Below are positions 33,284-47,190 of a DNA stretch of 64,000 nt, one piece after another. The DNA comes from Monomorium pharaonis. Its lineage: Eukaryota > Arthropoda > Insecta > Hymenoptera > Formicidae. The DNA lies in assembly GCF_013373865.1 (NCBI RefSeq), contig NC_050470.1:31748085-31812084 (forward strand). Reading direction: 5' to 3'. The notes beneath the pieces were generated by a model. The model saw only the letters and a list, made by a program, of their open reading frames with translations, was not told where the DNA came from and did no database searches. Positions within the stretch are counted from its first letter, which is position 1; every line of letters starts with the position of its first letter. The position numbers were made by a program, and so were the translations under genes.

Positions 33284-36200
33284 CATCTCAGGTCCGCTTA
33301 GACTTTTCGTCCTTCTGATGTTAGAAACTTCTCTCGCTACCTCTTATTCTGCTCTTCGCCCTTTCTCTTTCACGTCTTTATTTCCTTCTTGTTCTTCACT
33401 CGGTTTTGATTGCGGTACGGGAGTGGTAGAGTCGCGTAGTTTACTGATGTTACAAATTCAATTTCTCCTCAGCTCAGACCATTGTCCAGAAAAAAAAGGA
33501 GGGGAAACCACAGAAGGGGTTACATCACGGAGAGAGAGAATCGTCTCTCTATCTTTCGCGATTGTGCGTGTGACAGCTCGTGAGATTCAGAATCTTCCTC
33601 GCTTTTTTTCTCTCTTTATCTTTTTCTTTCTTTCACTCTTAAAAGAAAAAATTTGCTGACTTCCTCCAGAATGTGCACGCATGTTGCATGCAAACATATA
33701 ATTGTGACACATACATTTTGACCGTGTGAGATGAAGGAACAAGTTTTTCAACACATTTGTTTTGAAATGTCACGAATTTTGTATTTCACAGATTAATTGT
33801 TAAAAAATGACAAATAATAACTTTTGGTTATACGTAATTCTCTATCACTATCTCTATGTTTTATTCATTAAATATTTAGAAAAATTAGTTACATGTATTT
33901 ATAATTACACTTATATCTATGTAAAAGCACAAATTTAATAATTCGTTAACAATGGACAATCCGATTATGCAATTTATTACGTAAAATTCTGAAGTGAGCA
34001 AATGTTGAGAGAGAGAAAGGGAGGGAGGGAGGGGAGGGGGAGAGAAAGAATATAAACAGATGCGAAAAGAACCTGATTTCCGACGGAGAGGGGAGAGGGC
34101 GTTTCAGTTACCTCAGATTCGAGGGTGTTTTTTCGCAACTGCGCGAGTTATTTACCGCACTTGTTAACAGTGTACGCGAACCTGCTAAAGTGGTCTCGCT
34201 GCTAATTAACTGCGTTATTTTTTACAACTCTCGCGCATTTCCACCCGTCATTGCCCTTCTCCTCCTTCTCCTCCTCTCGAACCGTTCTCGCGGCGCCCAC
34301 CCACGACGGGATTCGATATTTTCCGTTTTATTTATCTGCCGCGGTTTTAACTACGGTAATGGAGAAAAATACGCATATTCGTGAAACTCGACGAGTAAAA
34401 GATTAAAGCGTTTGTCGAGTAAGTATGCACAAGTAACGAAAATTGAACTTTTTTATTAATCGTATTGATTCCAAATTAAATTCGGACTTGTATGCTATAT
34501 TTGCGATAGAGTAAGTACATTTTTCAAGCATCTTGAGTGTAAGTAGAACGTTATAATATTTTGAATTTTTACATTGATCGAAATGTTTGTTAAAAGAACA
34601 AAAAGAGATTTTGGTTTAATTCGATTTAACGATCGCGAGCGAGCGAATCAATCGAACGTCGCAGGGATACGAGATATGTAAGAAATCGATGTATATAAAC
34701 CATAATATTGCCGTGTCGCTTCCGCGAAATCGGTTGTAGTGGTGTAAGATGGAGAAAGAGGATGGCAAGGGTATAGACGTATCTCTCTGCGCGCTGGAGC
34801 AGACGCGGCAGTGGCGGCGGTGGCGGCGGCAGCAGCGGCAGCAGCAGCAGCAGCAGCACCCTTCTTTTCTCCGCCACGAAAAGGTACTTGAAATAAATTG
34901 AAAATGGCTGGTATCGCTCTGGCCCCCGGACAAGTGATACCTACATCATCTACACGCACACTAGCCGCCCCCCTTTCACCGCCTTTCATCCTCGGCTCCG
35001 CGTTCTTTCATGAATTCGAAACGCGACGTTTGAGTCGGATCGGAATCCGGTCGAATCACTTCAATTAATTCAATCAAGGATAGACGGAGCAGAAGCGAGG
35101 GAGAAATAAATAGCGCGTGTTACGTCTCGAAAAAGTTTATGTGCGTATCTTGTTAACCCGAGAATAATCTGGCCTAGTTACCGTTTTTTGCGTAAACGAT
35201 TACTTATTCTATGTAATTTCCTTGAAATCATTTTTCAGTAAATAAATTTAGATTCAATTCTTTTAAAGCATAAGGAGAAATCAAAAGAGGCTTCTTAATA
35301 ATCAATAATAAAAACTACTATCCTTCTGAACTTTGATTTTCTCGCTGCTGGAGTGTAAAAACATTCCAGGTGATCATTCTTGGATGAATCAATTAAGGCT
35401 GTATTATCTTTCACGTAATTCACATCTTGTGAATTACGAAAGATGCAATCTAATACTTTTATAACGTCACAAGTCTTAAAAGTGACGTCGAGAAGATACA
35501 AAGCAAACGACGTAAAATATATATTTAACTTTAGATCTCAAAATATATTTAAATTTGTATATTATTTAACAAAAGACATAATGTATATCATAAAGTTACG
35601 TGTTAAACATTTTTAGATTTTTTTTTAATGAACATTTGTTTGTTAATGTTTTGAATATCTTACCTTATATTCTTATTTTGTCATCTTATACAGAAATTTT
35701 ATTATGGATTTATAAGTTTACGCGGTTGCAAGAAATTGTAGGATGAAATTTTACCCTTCCGTTAAGAAAGGAAATAATGTCGCGATTTACACACAACAGC
35801 GAGTTCTTGGTTCCGTTGTGGAGAACCGCCGCGCCGGGTTTACGCGGTTTTCCGCGTGCGTGACGCAGAGACGCATAAACGAGGGCGCGGCACACGTATG
35901 TAACACACACGCGTGTACCTACGTAATCTCATATATACGCGTTTACACGTAGCAGTAAGCCAAGGCACACACAAGCGCGACAAGGTGTATTGAATCGACG
36001 AGTATCATGCAGCTGACAGCTAGAGCTAATTGAATCTTGACTCTATCTATCTGTCGACCTGAGGCTGAGACTCGCCACCGCTACCAACGCTACCGCCACG
36101 AATTGCATTTCCCGTTCGGCGGTATCACTCGTCGTCCTCGCTTCCGAAGAATTCTATCTTTCCCATACCTCACCCTTTATTCATCCCTCCCTCCCTCTCT

Positions 36201-37028
36201 CCCTCCTTCCCTTCCTTCCTTCCTTCCTTCCTTCCTTCCTTCCTTCCTTCCTTCCTCTTTTCTTTCCTTCCGTTTTCTTCCTCTCTTTCTTGCCTCGCTC
36301 ATCTTCTCACTCATCACCCGTTTTAAATCTATAATACATTATTTTATCGTAAAAATAAGAGATACTCGCTATATAACTTAACAAATCCTTTGCAAGTCTC
36401 TGGATTTTGTTTACAGAAATTTTTCATTTACATAAACTGTTTATTTACATACACAGACACAAGCAAAATAAATTTTGAATAATATACATTTCTGCAAGTT
36501 TCAATGAATAAAGTTATTGCCACCTATAATATCAGTCAAAAGAAAATTCCGCTTTGTAGTAGTTATATAGTGGAATCTACTGATGAATCCAAGATATTCC
36601 AGTCCTACAGCATCGCACGCGTGTATTACTACTTGAAAGGGAAAAAAAGTCTGCAGGTATGAGCATTGCGTGCCGCTGAATTTACCACCTCGTTAATGGC
36701 ATCATTCGAACACTGTAAATGTCTGACGCGCACTTTAAGAATTCCGGCGCAAGGCGCCGCAAAACCTTTTACAAGGGATTACAAAACGCATAAACAAATG
36801 TGCGGTTTTGGCTGAGATAAATGCACATCTTTATGCAAGCATTCGTGTTTGTATTTGTGCTGTGAAAATATTCGTTCACATTCGCTCGCATTTAGAAACA
36901 AGTGTGCATCAGAGAAACGAGAATGACGTGGGGATGATGGAGATGAGCAAGAGGGACACAGTGATGGAAGGATGTAGAGAGACGAAAGAGAAACCAAAAA
37001 AGAGAAGAAAGATAGCGAGAAAAATCGC

Positions 37029-37076
<48 letters not shown>

Positions 37077-37508
37077 ATTCAATATAACTGCACACACGTT
37101 TATAGGGTCGATGGGAATATATTGGAGCGGATATTGAAATACTTGTTGGTAGTTTGAGTTGAAGGCGAGAGATGCCTTTCTCGATGCCATCTTGATTGCG
37201 CAATCGAGGTACCGATGCGACCCCCGCTACAGAATTTGACGATAAAGATCGCACTCGGATTATGGGAGACCACGGAGGTTGTTCTCTCCTCCTCCGTAAA
37301 TAATAATGGCGATCGTTCAATTATCTGTTTCACGAGCTCATCTTGGAAGTCTTGAAACGCGTTGCACGTTACATCCATGTTGATGGACTCATCAAAAGAA
37401 AAAGGAAATGTGACAGATTCTCAATTTTGTACAAACTTTTATTCATAATAATAAAATCTGTCTATTTAACTGTCTATTCTGCGATCTCATTTTTAAAGTT
37501 TCGTACCG
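32951..37508. other. No supported gene; microsatellites and mixed-complexity DNA
   Basis: Contains (CT)n at 33246-33278, a purine-rich patch (34009-34050), a (CAG)n patch at 34833-34860 inside a 50-codon frame (34749-34901), a CTTC tract (36200-36255), a (CG)n(TG)n(GA)n tract (37028-37077) and a small hairpin at 35410-35445 (CTTTCACGTAATTCACA and complement). Several patches of normal GC content (34640-35110, 35720-36180, 37180-37380) might be exons or regulatory DNA, but I cannot assign a gene. Confidence 0.5.
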
Positions 37509-37818
37509 TACACGGAAAGAATTTTCTCTTAAAAATTATCCTGAAAATCGTAATAATTGTGGGACAACGTAAACCTTGAAGAATTTTACTATACTTTTGA
37601 CAAAATTTACTAAAATTTTAATAAAATTTGGCAAAATTTTATAAATTTTACTATACTTCTACTAACAAAATTTATTAAAACTTTGCCCAATTTTATTAAA
37701 ATTTTACTAAATTTTAGTAAATTTTGTTGAAAGTATGGTAAAATTCTTCAAGGTTTACGTTGTCTCACAATTACCACAATTTTCAGGGTAAATTTTAAAA
37801 GAAAATTCTCTCCGTGTA
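37509..37818. repeat. Foldback element, family H, copy 2
   Basis: TACACGGAAAGAATTTTCTC at the left and GAAAATTCTCTCCGTGTA at the right, a more complete terminus than copy 1. The AAATTTTACTA-rich interior is shared. Confidence 0.85.
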
Positions 37819-38153
37819 TATTAACATTCTTGATATTGTTTTGGAAAAGCTGATGTTTTCGTTAATTAGAAAGAGAAAGAGACTACATGAGATTGACAAC
37901 GATGAAAGATACGATGATCTCTCAGATAAATGCGCCATGAATGCGTCGATTATTCAATATATTGAGATTGAGATCGAATAAGTGCACGACAAGATATGAA
38001 ATAATTTAGTGAAGCGCGATGCGATTCTAAACCCACCTGGGCACACATTAAAAACCTAGGGCTAACGAAAACCCCTTTCCTTTCACTAGTTCTTTGTTAT
38101 TCAACAATCGGCATGCACACATGGCATATTAATATAATGTGCGCCGAGCCGAG

Positions 38154-38196
<43 letters not shown>

Positions 38197-39149
38197 GATT
38201 ACACATTACGGTACATCATTGTCAAAGAATTTTTTAGCTACGAGTTTAATTGGTTGACTGATGCAGCCTGAAACGGAGAAGCGATATCAACGCTACTGGG
38301 GGGTTCGTGTGAAATATATTCCCTCCTATATTTATCTACGATTGATCTTTCCGCGTCCTCGATCGATAAAACTTGACAAGTACAAAACATACCTCTTGTC
38401 CGAAAAGAAATGAATGTAGATCGGAGCAAATGATTGTTTGAAGTAAATTGTTTTAGACTTATCCGACCTATTAACTTTATAAAAATGAATATTCTTAACA
38501 AATTACAAAATTAATTGTCAAATTAAATTTCTCTTACGGAATACTATTACTAAAGTTAAATTTCTTTAGCAAAAGTTATTGTAGTTAGATACTGTACTCT
38601 TTTAGCAATATCTTAATGTTTTACTTTTCTTCCTAATCACATTTTCTCATTAAAATTCTATTAAAACACAATTTTTTGTGAAAATTATTATGACTTAAAA
38701 TAATTTTATTTCTTAACGAAAATAATCCAACAATTTTCAAAATTAGCCTGACCGGCAATTTTAGTGAATCAATTAAATACATTCCACTACGTTTCAACCT
38801 CCGCTTTTTAAGTCTTTTCCATAAATTATAAATATAGTTAAACATAAGAATTCACCGAAAAAACTGGATATGTATCCGTACCAATATGATAATATTCAAC
38901 TGAAATATAACAAATTCTTTAATACATTGTAAAAACATATAATTGAATTATCAACGCCACCGTACTTACATATTTCAACAGTTAAAATCAAACCTCTTAA
39001 TATGAAAGAGATACACTGATGAAAACAAACATGTTAAATAAATTTATTAATAATTTTATATATCGGATTTAAATTTTTCGTATCTTCATAAATTAACATT
39101 CTTACTCTTTTTTATAAAGAATTTTTCAGTTATTTCCCTCTTTCTTGTG
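37819..39149. other. AT-rich DNA without recognised genes
   Basis: (GA)n at 38157-38196, preceded by GCCGAGCCGAGCCGAG. Otherwise nothing is recognised. Confidence 0.5.
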
Positions 39150-39549
39150 TGCTTTTCAGAATGTAAAATGCATATTAGTTTTTTCCAATTAAATTCATTG
39201 ATTTATATTGATCCAATGTTTGCTAACAACTGTGTAATCCTTCTCGTGTTTTTTTAATATTATTCATGTGCTCCTTAATACGTGTACATATCTGAATAGT
39301 GTTTGGTTTGGCCAATATATAAAACCTCAACAATTTTTACAATCGCCCTTGTAAACAAGTTCTGTGTTTTTTTTCTTGACATAGCTTATCTTTATGTTTT
39401 TTTATTAGCCTATCTAGTTTTTTTGACACAATAAAAACGGCCTGTAAGCCTACTTTATTGAAACAACACCTGATATTCCTGCTGACTTCTCCCCAAAAAG
39501 TCAAGACGACACATTTCACAACATCAAATGTACTTTTTAAGTTCTTCAA
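39150..39549 (-). pseudogene. Decayed Penelope-like retroelement fragment
   Basis: Minus-strand codons give KKLDRLIKKHKDKL. After an in-frame stop and a frame change come VLYIGQTKHYSDMYTRIKEH and MNNIKKTREGLHSC. YIGQTK followed by RIKEHxNNIK is the GIY-YIG endonuclease signature carried by Penelope-like elements. The stop and frameshift show it is inactive. Upstream parts (reverse transcriptase) were not recognised. Confidence 0.6.
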
Positions 39550-39559
39550 TCTTATTATT

Positions 39560-40860
39560 TATGTGTTTTTTAATTAATTTTTTTGAAAAGCAATTATTGT
39601 TGAGAATCTTTTTTACCAATTTAATTTGTTTACATTTTTCACATTTTCTTAAAAATTTAGAAAGAAAATTTTAATTTTCTTATCATTTTTGAAGTAAAAC
39701 TTGTTATACTAATGTTAGTTTCTTTGATTTATATTAATATTTGATATTGATAAATACTTAAAGAAAAAATCGATGCATCCGATTCGCAGCAATCTACAAA
39801 GATCGAACGATTGTTTTAATCATAATAGCATTAGAAGACCGACACGACTGGCCCTGAGAAGAAAGAATGTAATTACTCTTTAGTGTAGGATCGTCATTCC
39901 ACCGTCTTTCAAACAATAACGCGAGGACAACTAGTTCAGAATTCGTAGATGAAGCACAGGTATAGCTAAATAACACTTGTATCAAAGATCGTGTATAAAA
40001 GATTTTTCTTTACGAACCTTTCTCTTCTTTGCGATCGCAAACTCTTTCATCCATCGAATCCGATCGTTATCTATCTGCCGATCCTACAAGAAAACGATCC
40101 TACGGATCACGCAAAGCCACACTTGGGGCAATCTCGAAGAAAAATGTTGTACGCGCGCTTAATTCGATCCCGTTTCTTCGAGGTTTAGCTCTGCCCGAAA
40201 GAATTCATTCCTGCATATTGCGATGGTTGCGGTGATCCGCCGAGGGGATCATATTATCTTAATCTATTTCTTGTAGAGTTAATATGCTGCACTTAGTTTT
40301 GAATTCTATTAAGAAGAAAGTAAAATGTAAAAAAAAACACGTAATAACGTTTATATTAAATTTTGAATTTTGTAAATGATATTTAAAAAATTCCGTTAAA
40401 GAATTAATCCGGTAGTTCGTTGCCACAAGCATCCTGTACGTCTATTACGTACAAACGAGTTATAGTTTTACCGAATAACCGCAAAATTTGAACCGTCAAA
40501 GATGACAGTCAACACCGGAAGTACATAAGGAAGAAGAGAGGTACGCAACGTTTATAACTATCGTGATGTTGCGCGAGGTATTACTTGGATGGAAACGGCG
40601 TATTAACCCATGGTTACCCATCGCGAGATTGCGTTCTTTGAACGTATAAGACTAACATGATGCCGATCATCTTTTGTGCCTTTTATGTCCGTTTCTCCGT
40701 ATCCTTTCTCTGTCAATCAGCGCAGATTACAAAGGTAGACGCGACACATTGTGTAATTCAGAATGAATGCCTTCCGGATAATTATTACGCGACCGCGGCC
40801 AGTTCTTGCGGTGTGTTTGGACACACACGTACAAATTTTACACACATACGCACACACAGA

Positions 40861-40934
<74 letters not shown>

Positions 40935-41620
40935 GAGAGAGAACCGCGCGGTACTCGTGCTCGACAATGGGGGAGAGGGGTCAGCGTCGTCGTGTGTACC
41001 ACCGCATTCGGAAACCACGCGATATCTCGTTACACCGTAATCGGAATATAATCGATCGCCAAGTTTGTAGCGCAAGATAAATTGATGGGCGTGGTGAGAA
41101 CGACGAGTGGAAACTCGAGAGCCTGAAAGACAACGGTAGTCGCAGCCGCGGAACAACGACTGCCTCGAAGAAATCTGAGATTTTTCTTCCTTTCTCGCCG
41201 GGTCCCCTTTATTTCTCTCTTTCTCTCGGGACAACTCCCGCGAGGTGCATAGTTTCATTCGGAATCGAAACTGCTGAAGAGACAAACGTTTTTCACTGTT
41301 GCGTAATGTTTATCGGACAAACAAGAAGATTATTAAGATAACAACGCTTTTTTTAGTCTTCTCGCGATCATGCTATAGATAAAATTGTGATTTATGTACT
41401 TGTGGAAAGAATAAAGAAAAGACAATTTATTATACCATATACTTTTAGGTATTGTGTGACTAGTATTGTCTTTTGGTCTGAATTTGGTTCAATTTTGATC
41501 TTTAGGTTTAAGAGAAAATCTCCAAGTCGCACAACTCAAATCATTATCGTTTCCACTGACACTAGATCTGTGTGAGATCCCATTAATTTATGACTTATTT
41601 TATTAAAAGACATAATAAAT
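39560..41620. other. No supported gene; (GA)n tract
   Basis: Bases 40400-41280 have near-balanced GC content and include (GA)n at 40863-40932. An open frame at 40657 with a hydrophobic start runs into this tract and is not convincing. Confidence 0.5.
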
Positions 41621-41886
41621 CCTCAATACGCACTGCGTTAGCGTAACTCGGAGTTTCAAAGTTGCGGCATTTCAACCAGTCTAATTTTAATTTTTGCAAA
41701 ATATCTCTTGTACAACTTTGTCAACTGGAATATTTCCTTGTTCTTCAGACTTTAAACTACTGATTTAAAAAATAGATTAAAATTGATTTATTTAAACCAG
41801 AGACATACGCGATATAAAGAGACAACGAGTTAGGAGAACGTGAGTATACGTAAATCGGGAGTTCTTTAATGTGTGCGTATTGAGGG
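41621..41886. repeat. Terminal-inverted-repeat element, about 266 bp
   Basis: Left CCTCAATACGCAC and right GTGCGTATTGAGG. The subterminal AACTCGGAG/CGGGAGTT region is partly inverted as well. Confidence 0.6.
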
Positions 41887-42699
41887 TCAAGGAATCAAAA
41901 TATAACATAATTTGTATTTAAAAAAATGAATACTAAGCTTATTTTAATAACCATGATTCAAGAGTAATAATGATTGAAATTCTAATAGATTCATTGTTAG
42001 AATTTCAGAAAGTTAAAAATAAAGGAAATATAATTGTATTTTAAAATATAAAATTTCGAATACAAAATTCCAAATAAAAAAAATAATTCTAATATATAAG
42101 TACGAGAAAATAAAAGGTGCTAAATAAAATATAAAATTATTCAAAAAAACATATACAAGATTGAGATAATCTGAGTATCTTGGTAGATGTGAAGTATTTT
42201 TAATTCTTTTGTGTAGGATACTCGGGGTAAATATACTTTGAAAAAATAAAAATATATACATTAAAACATACAATAATAAATTAATTAAAGAGCAATGCAA
42301 ATAATTAAAATATTATTAAAGTACGTTGGCTACCGCAGAAATAAGAAAACCATTATAAAGAAATCGAAACGTCTTTAAATTTTGCGTATCGATTTTTCAC
42401 TCAATATTGTTTTTGGTTATAAAGAGCTGAAAACGATATCTTGAGTAGAAAAATATCGAAACAAAAAGCTCGAAAATATTCCGTTTACATCATTGTATCT
42501 TTATTCTGTTCTTTTTCTCGCAATTTCAAAAATCATTATAATAGAATGTATTGCTTGAACTGTACAAAAATCTCTCGTTTTGTAGGTATAAAGGTTTTGG
42601 GTATGTGTGACACGTCTGACGAATCATTCTAATATAATAAATGGAGTACTGTTTCCTACCGAATGCTGTTTTCCTCCCTTCCTTCGTTCACGCTTTTTC

Positions 42700-42743
<44 letters not shown>

Positions 42744-44003
42744 CTCCTCCTCTTCCTCCTCTTCCTTCTCCTCCTCGCTTTTCCTCGCTGTCCTTCCATC
42801 ACACGTATTCCTCTCTCTCCATCGTATCTCTTTCCTTCTCGCAACAAGAGCGGTCCTCGATCATCCTCCATCTCTCGTCAATGCATCCCGGGGACTTCCG
42901 CGATTTCTGAATAGAAATCTCCATGGCGGCTGACAATGCCGCGGTACGTGGACAATTGCATAGTCTAATGGATCCGCCTCACATCACCGTAACTTATACG
43001 TACGTGTCGTTCGTGAAAAGTGAATATCGACAACGTCCATTCTACGTGTCTTCCTACGGTTCGCGGCTAAAACGAGAGATCGACGTCCTCTATTTTACGT
43101 GTCTTCCCGTACGTGTCATCAAGCTCCACCGCGCCTCTCCCTTTCTTCTTTCTTCTTGCTTCGCGTAAATTACGTGACGTTTAACATCCTCTTTATACCG
43201 TGTGTACACCTGCCAAAGAAAAACTGACATGAGGGCGCCAGCGAGAAGTCGGAAACTACCACTAGTAGTTGGATTGCTCAGATAAAGAGATTTGATTTTC
43301 TTATAAAAGATGACAGCTGATCTTTTAATTTTTTATATTTATAACAATACGATAAAAAGAGGAGATGGGTGATTTATAATACTCAAGTAAAGTAAAAACG
43401 GTGTGCATATCCCGGAAATACGATTTTTTTCTCATTCTTGTAGTAGTAAAGAACACAATGTTAATTTTAAAATATAACATTTATAAAATTTCGCGACTCT
43501 CTCTCCTGACAGCGTATTACTGATGTAAGCTTGAAATGTTAATTCAAACAAGCTTTATCAAGTATTTCGATGCCGTATCCAAATACGTGCAAATTGCGCA
43601 TTCATGAGACGAAAGAATTCGGAGGAAGCTATTGTTACGATTTATTTCTTTTATGCCACGTTCGTTCTGTTTCGTTTGTCGCATCGATAAAAGGTCGGAA
43701 ATTTTAACATTTCATGTTCTTGTTTTACAGTTTACAATTGCGTTTATACACGATTACATCGTACTCGAGGAGGACCGAAAAATATATGACGAAGAAGAAT
43801 AAGGCGCGAGAAGGGGCGGAGAGGGTTGGAGAGATCTCAACCTTTTGGTGGTTGAAGATAGCGAGAAGGAGGCCACGAGAGGAGAGATGGTCCAGGCAGT
43901 TACGGCATTATATACCTAACAGGAAGAGAGACAAAGCGAACAAAACATTGTCGGGGCGTCGCTCTGCAAACAGAACCCTTGGTGAGGTGAAGAGAGATGA
44001 GAA

Positions 44004-44080
<77 letters not shown>

Positions 44081-46079
44081 AACGGAGAGAACTAAAACTT
44101 GGAACAAAAGTCCTCACTTTTGTTCCCTCGAAAGTTTTTCAAATTATGGTCGTAACGGCGAGGAGAGGCGAGAGAAGAGGATGGCGGTGCGAGGAGGACC
44201 TTCTGTGATTTATACCTCGCGAAGGTTTCGGAATTATTAAACTTTCCGGTACTGAAGAAAGAGGCGAGGTGGAGATGACGCGGTGCGCAAGCTCCAAAAC
44301 GACGGAAAGAGCTTGTACTGTAATTAAGCCGTTTTCTAATGAAGATTGATCGGTCAATTAGCACCGGCCGCCCACCGCGTGTTTATTTCCTTATTTAGTG
44401 CCGTCGCGTTGAGTACATCCCTCGCTTCGAGAAATTTTCTTACTTCTAAAAATACACATTTCTCGATACAATCATTAAAACGCTCTCTCGCAGGTACCTC
44501 GCAGAAAGTTCGTTTTACTTTCAACTTCTCTATCAATTATCTACAGAATGAGAAATATTTCAAGTTTTATAATAATTAGAAAGTAAATTACTTCCACAAT
44601 TATCAAAGTATTATTGTAGAACATATCGCAATAATGTTTATCGAAAAGTAATTAAATATAATCTCTGATGAAAATAGAAATTCTATTACAAGTATTGAAA
44701 AATAACGCGATTCTATTTCCCCCTCATTACCGCGAGTAGGAAGAAGAAACAAATAATTGCGATGCGATCAAAAGTTACTTTGAGTTATCTCACTTGCTAC
44801 GATCATCGATGTATTTTATTGAGAAACACTCAAATTGTCCATTAACAAGCAATTAAATTGTTGGTAACGAGACGGGCACAATTCAGTGGACCGAGCCGAG
44901 TTTATTCCTGGAAGAGATTAAAAGCTGCCACTTGTGAGTCTGGTGAAACTACCCTTCTGCCGGCCTCGCGCATCGTCCTTTTCCCTTCTTCCCGCCGCAC
45001 CATCTCCTTCTCTCGATCCTGGTGGTCCCCCGTTCCATTTGAGCTTCCAGCGGCCACAATAGAGAGTGGGAAGCCTCTTTCTATGGATCGCACAATGGAT
45101 ATAGTATATCAAACAAATTCGACCCCGCGGAATTATTGGCCAGGCTAATCCCACGTTACCGGCCACAGGGGCGTTCTTCGACGTCAGCACGTGACCCTGT
45201 GACTGTCGAAGGGGTTGAAGGGCGAAAATTCAACCGTGAAACGCCGCACCGTGAGGACGAGGCGACGTTCATCCCTAACCGCGATTAATAACATTCTCAA
45301 CGGCCAATAGATTGTTTTCGATTTTCAAGCGATTTCATTAATCGAATCTTGCATGAGCGTGAACGAGCCGATCGTTACGAAGAGTTTACACAAGAGTTGG
45401 AAATTTAACATTAACTCTCATTCTCAAGCTATAAGTTTTTGTAATACGTCAAAGCAAATTGTTTATTTCGAAATTGATACAAATCCAAAATCTTGCTAAA
45501 CTTTTACCCCTTGAAACAGAATCCATTTGTTTCAAATTAAACGGCTCTATTGGCTCAACTTAAATTTAAGTGGTTCTTTAAATCCAATGCGCCTTTACTT
45601 ATCGTTAAAAGATAATCTTGAGAGAATAGAAAAATTAACGTACAATATCTAGAGATTCACACAATTTTTACTGTAAAAATTTTTTTTTTCTTAAAAAAAA
45701 AAATCATCACAAATTAGAATAAGAGAGAAGCAAATCTAGAATTTTTTAAGTAAAATACTTAACTTTAATGCGCATATTATCGGTTAAATATATATTTAAA
45801 AAAAAACATTACTCTTTTGTAATAAATCAGTTTTATGCAATTTTAACCAAATTATTAATAAATGTATTTCTACATTTATCGCTACATTGGCGTATTCCCA
45901 TATAAACCTAAGGATATTTTTTGGATGACTTTTGAATAAAGTTTGCTATGCGGATTGATTTTGAAATTAATTTCAAAACATGAGCAAATCGGTATTGATA
46001 CACAGATGTAAAAGTAAAAAATTATTCAAATAATTTGTGTCTTTCCTTGGAATCGACGATTTAAATATGATTACGCATG
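41887..46079. other. No supported gene; purine tracts and mixed DNA
   Basis: (CT)n and CTC-rich at 42702-42780, (GA)n at 44007-44075. Bases 42880-43200 and 44860-45300 have balanced composition. CCATGGCGGCTGACAATG at 42921-42938 is a good start context with a GTACGT donor-like site 21 bases into the frame, but no continuation was found. Confidence 0.5.
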
Positions 46080-46440
46080 AGCGCGATTACGATTGATTTA
46101 TACCGCGACTCGAAATGCGGTTACGAGCGCAATAAAGATTCTGATGGCAAGTCCGCATGCGACACGTCCTTCATTCTGACAGGATCGAAAGCCGTAAAAA
46201 TCCTTGTCGGACGAAAGGGTAGCCAGATCTAGGTACGCATGCGTTTGACAGAAGAGATATATTTCGATCATGGATTTTGGATTGTCGGCAAGGATTAGGG
46301 GTACACCCCATTCGCGTGTTTGTTGGAAACAATGGGCGATTCGGCTGATTGGCCGTTGCTGGCCATGTACAAGATATAACCTCCACATAATAGAGTATAT
46401 ATGTATATAACGGTCGAATAATGACAATCTATTATTAGTT
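46080..46440. promoter_or_regulatory. Candidate regulatory patch 1
   Basis: Higher-complexity sequence in the desert carrying TGATTGATTTAT-like ACGATTGATTTATA (46090-46103, PBX/HOX type), AAGGATTAGG (OTX type GGATTA) and GAAACAATGG (SOX type) within 260 bp. This is an inference from motif content alone. Confidence 0.2.
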
Positions 46441-46879
46441 TATGTCGGTTCGAAATTTCGTCGTTCAACATCAATAATCTAGTAGTTTATAAAAACCTCC
46501 GTTAATTTGTCAACAGTGTCCGACCTCACGATATATGTAGCATTAGCCCTATTGTCATTTTACTTAATCTTAGCCTCAATATTCTATTTGCAAGTAAAAT
46601 TAACTATCATTATTTATACTATATCTATTATACTAACGCTGTAGCTGATCTACGTTACATTTCTATTCATCACATCTTTTTTTTTTATTATTTTTGTTAT
46701 CACGTATTTCATCAATTCGTATGCTTGCGACGATTCTCTTTTCTCTTTAAAAGCGCAAAATATTAAAATATTAAAAGAAATAACGAGTAGACTTTAAAAC
46801 TTGCTTCTGCTGTAGTTAAAATGAGATTCTTCTGAGATGTTTTAAATCTAGTACATCCTAATCTAATTCATCTTTGTCT

Positions 46880-47160
46880 CAATTAAAACGGCGTACGTGT
46901 TTCGTGCGCGCGAATTCTTAAGCAGCGCGATGTGCAGACAGTAGATCTTGCGAATAAGGAGCAGCTGGCAAGTAGTGGGCGTAACTGGTGATAATTTGCA
47001 TGGAAATTTTTATCGGCTCGACCGAAGAGGCAATATCTGGCAGACGCATTTAAGATTTCGCCGGTGATAATAACAGCCGCAGAAACGGCGCAGCGCACCG
47101 TAATATCCGCGTACCAGTGATACGAGTACCGTAAGGCCATGCGTATACCTACACCCACCT
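46880..47160. promoter_or_regulatory. Candidate regulatory patch 2
   Basis: Balanced-GC sequence with TAATTTGCATGGAAATT (46992-47008), which contains an octamer-like ATTTGCAT. Bounded by AT-rich DNA and a (CA)n tract at 47166-47190. Confidence 0.2.
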
Positions 47161-47190
47161 ACCTAAACACACACACACACACACACACAC

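Noticed and set aside
33013..33318. Basic open frame ending in a (CT)n tract
   Set aside because: No homology; composition and the microsatellite end suggest chance.
37100..37378. Minus-strand frame starting MDVTCNAFQDFQDELVKQII
   Set aside because: It looks protein-like at the start, but I recognise no family and find no convincing splice sites or neighbouring exons.
40657..41040. Frame with a signal-peptide-like start
   Set aside because: It quickly enters the (GA)n tract and has no recognisable mature domain.
43714..44208. 164-residue basic frame
   Set aside because: Most of it is encoded by (GA)n; no family.
46098..46427. 109-residue minus-strand frame
   Set aside because: No homology or splice support; the patch is better treated as possible regulatory DNA.
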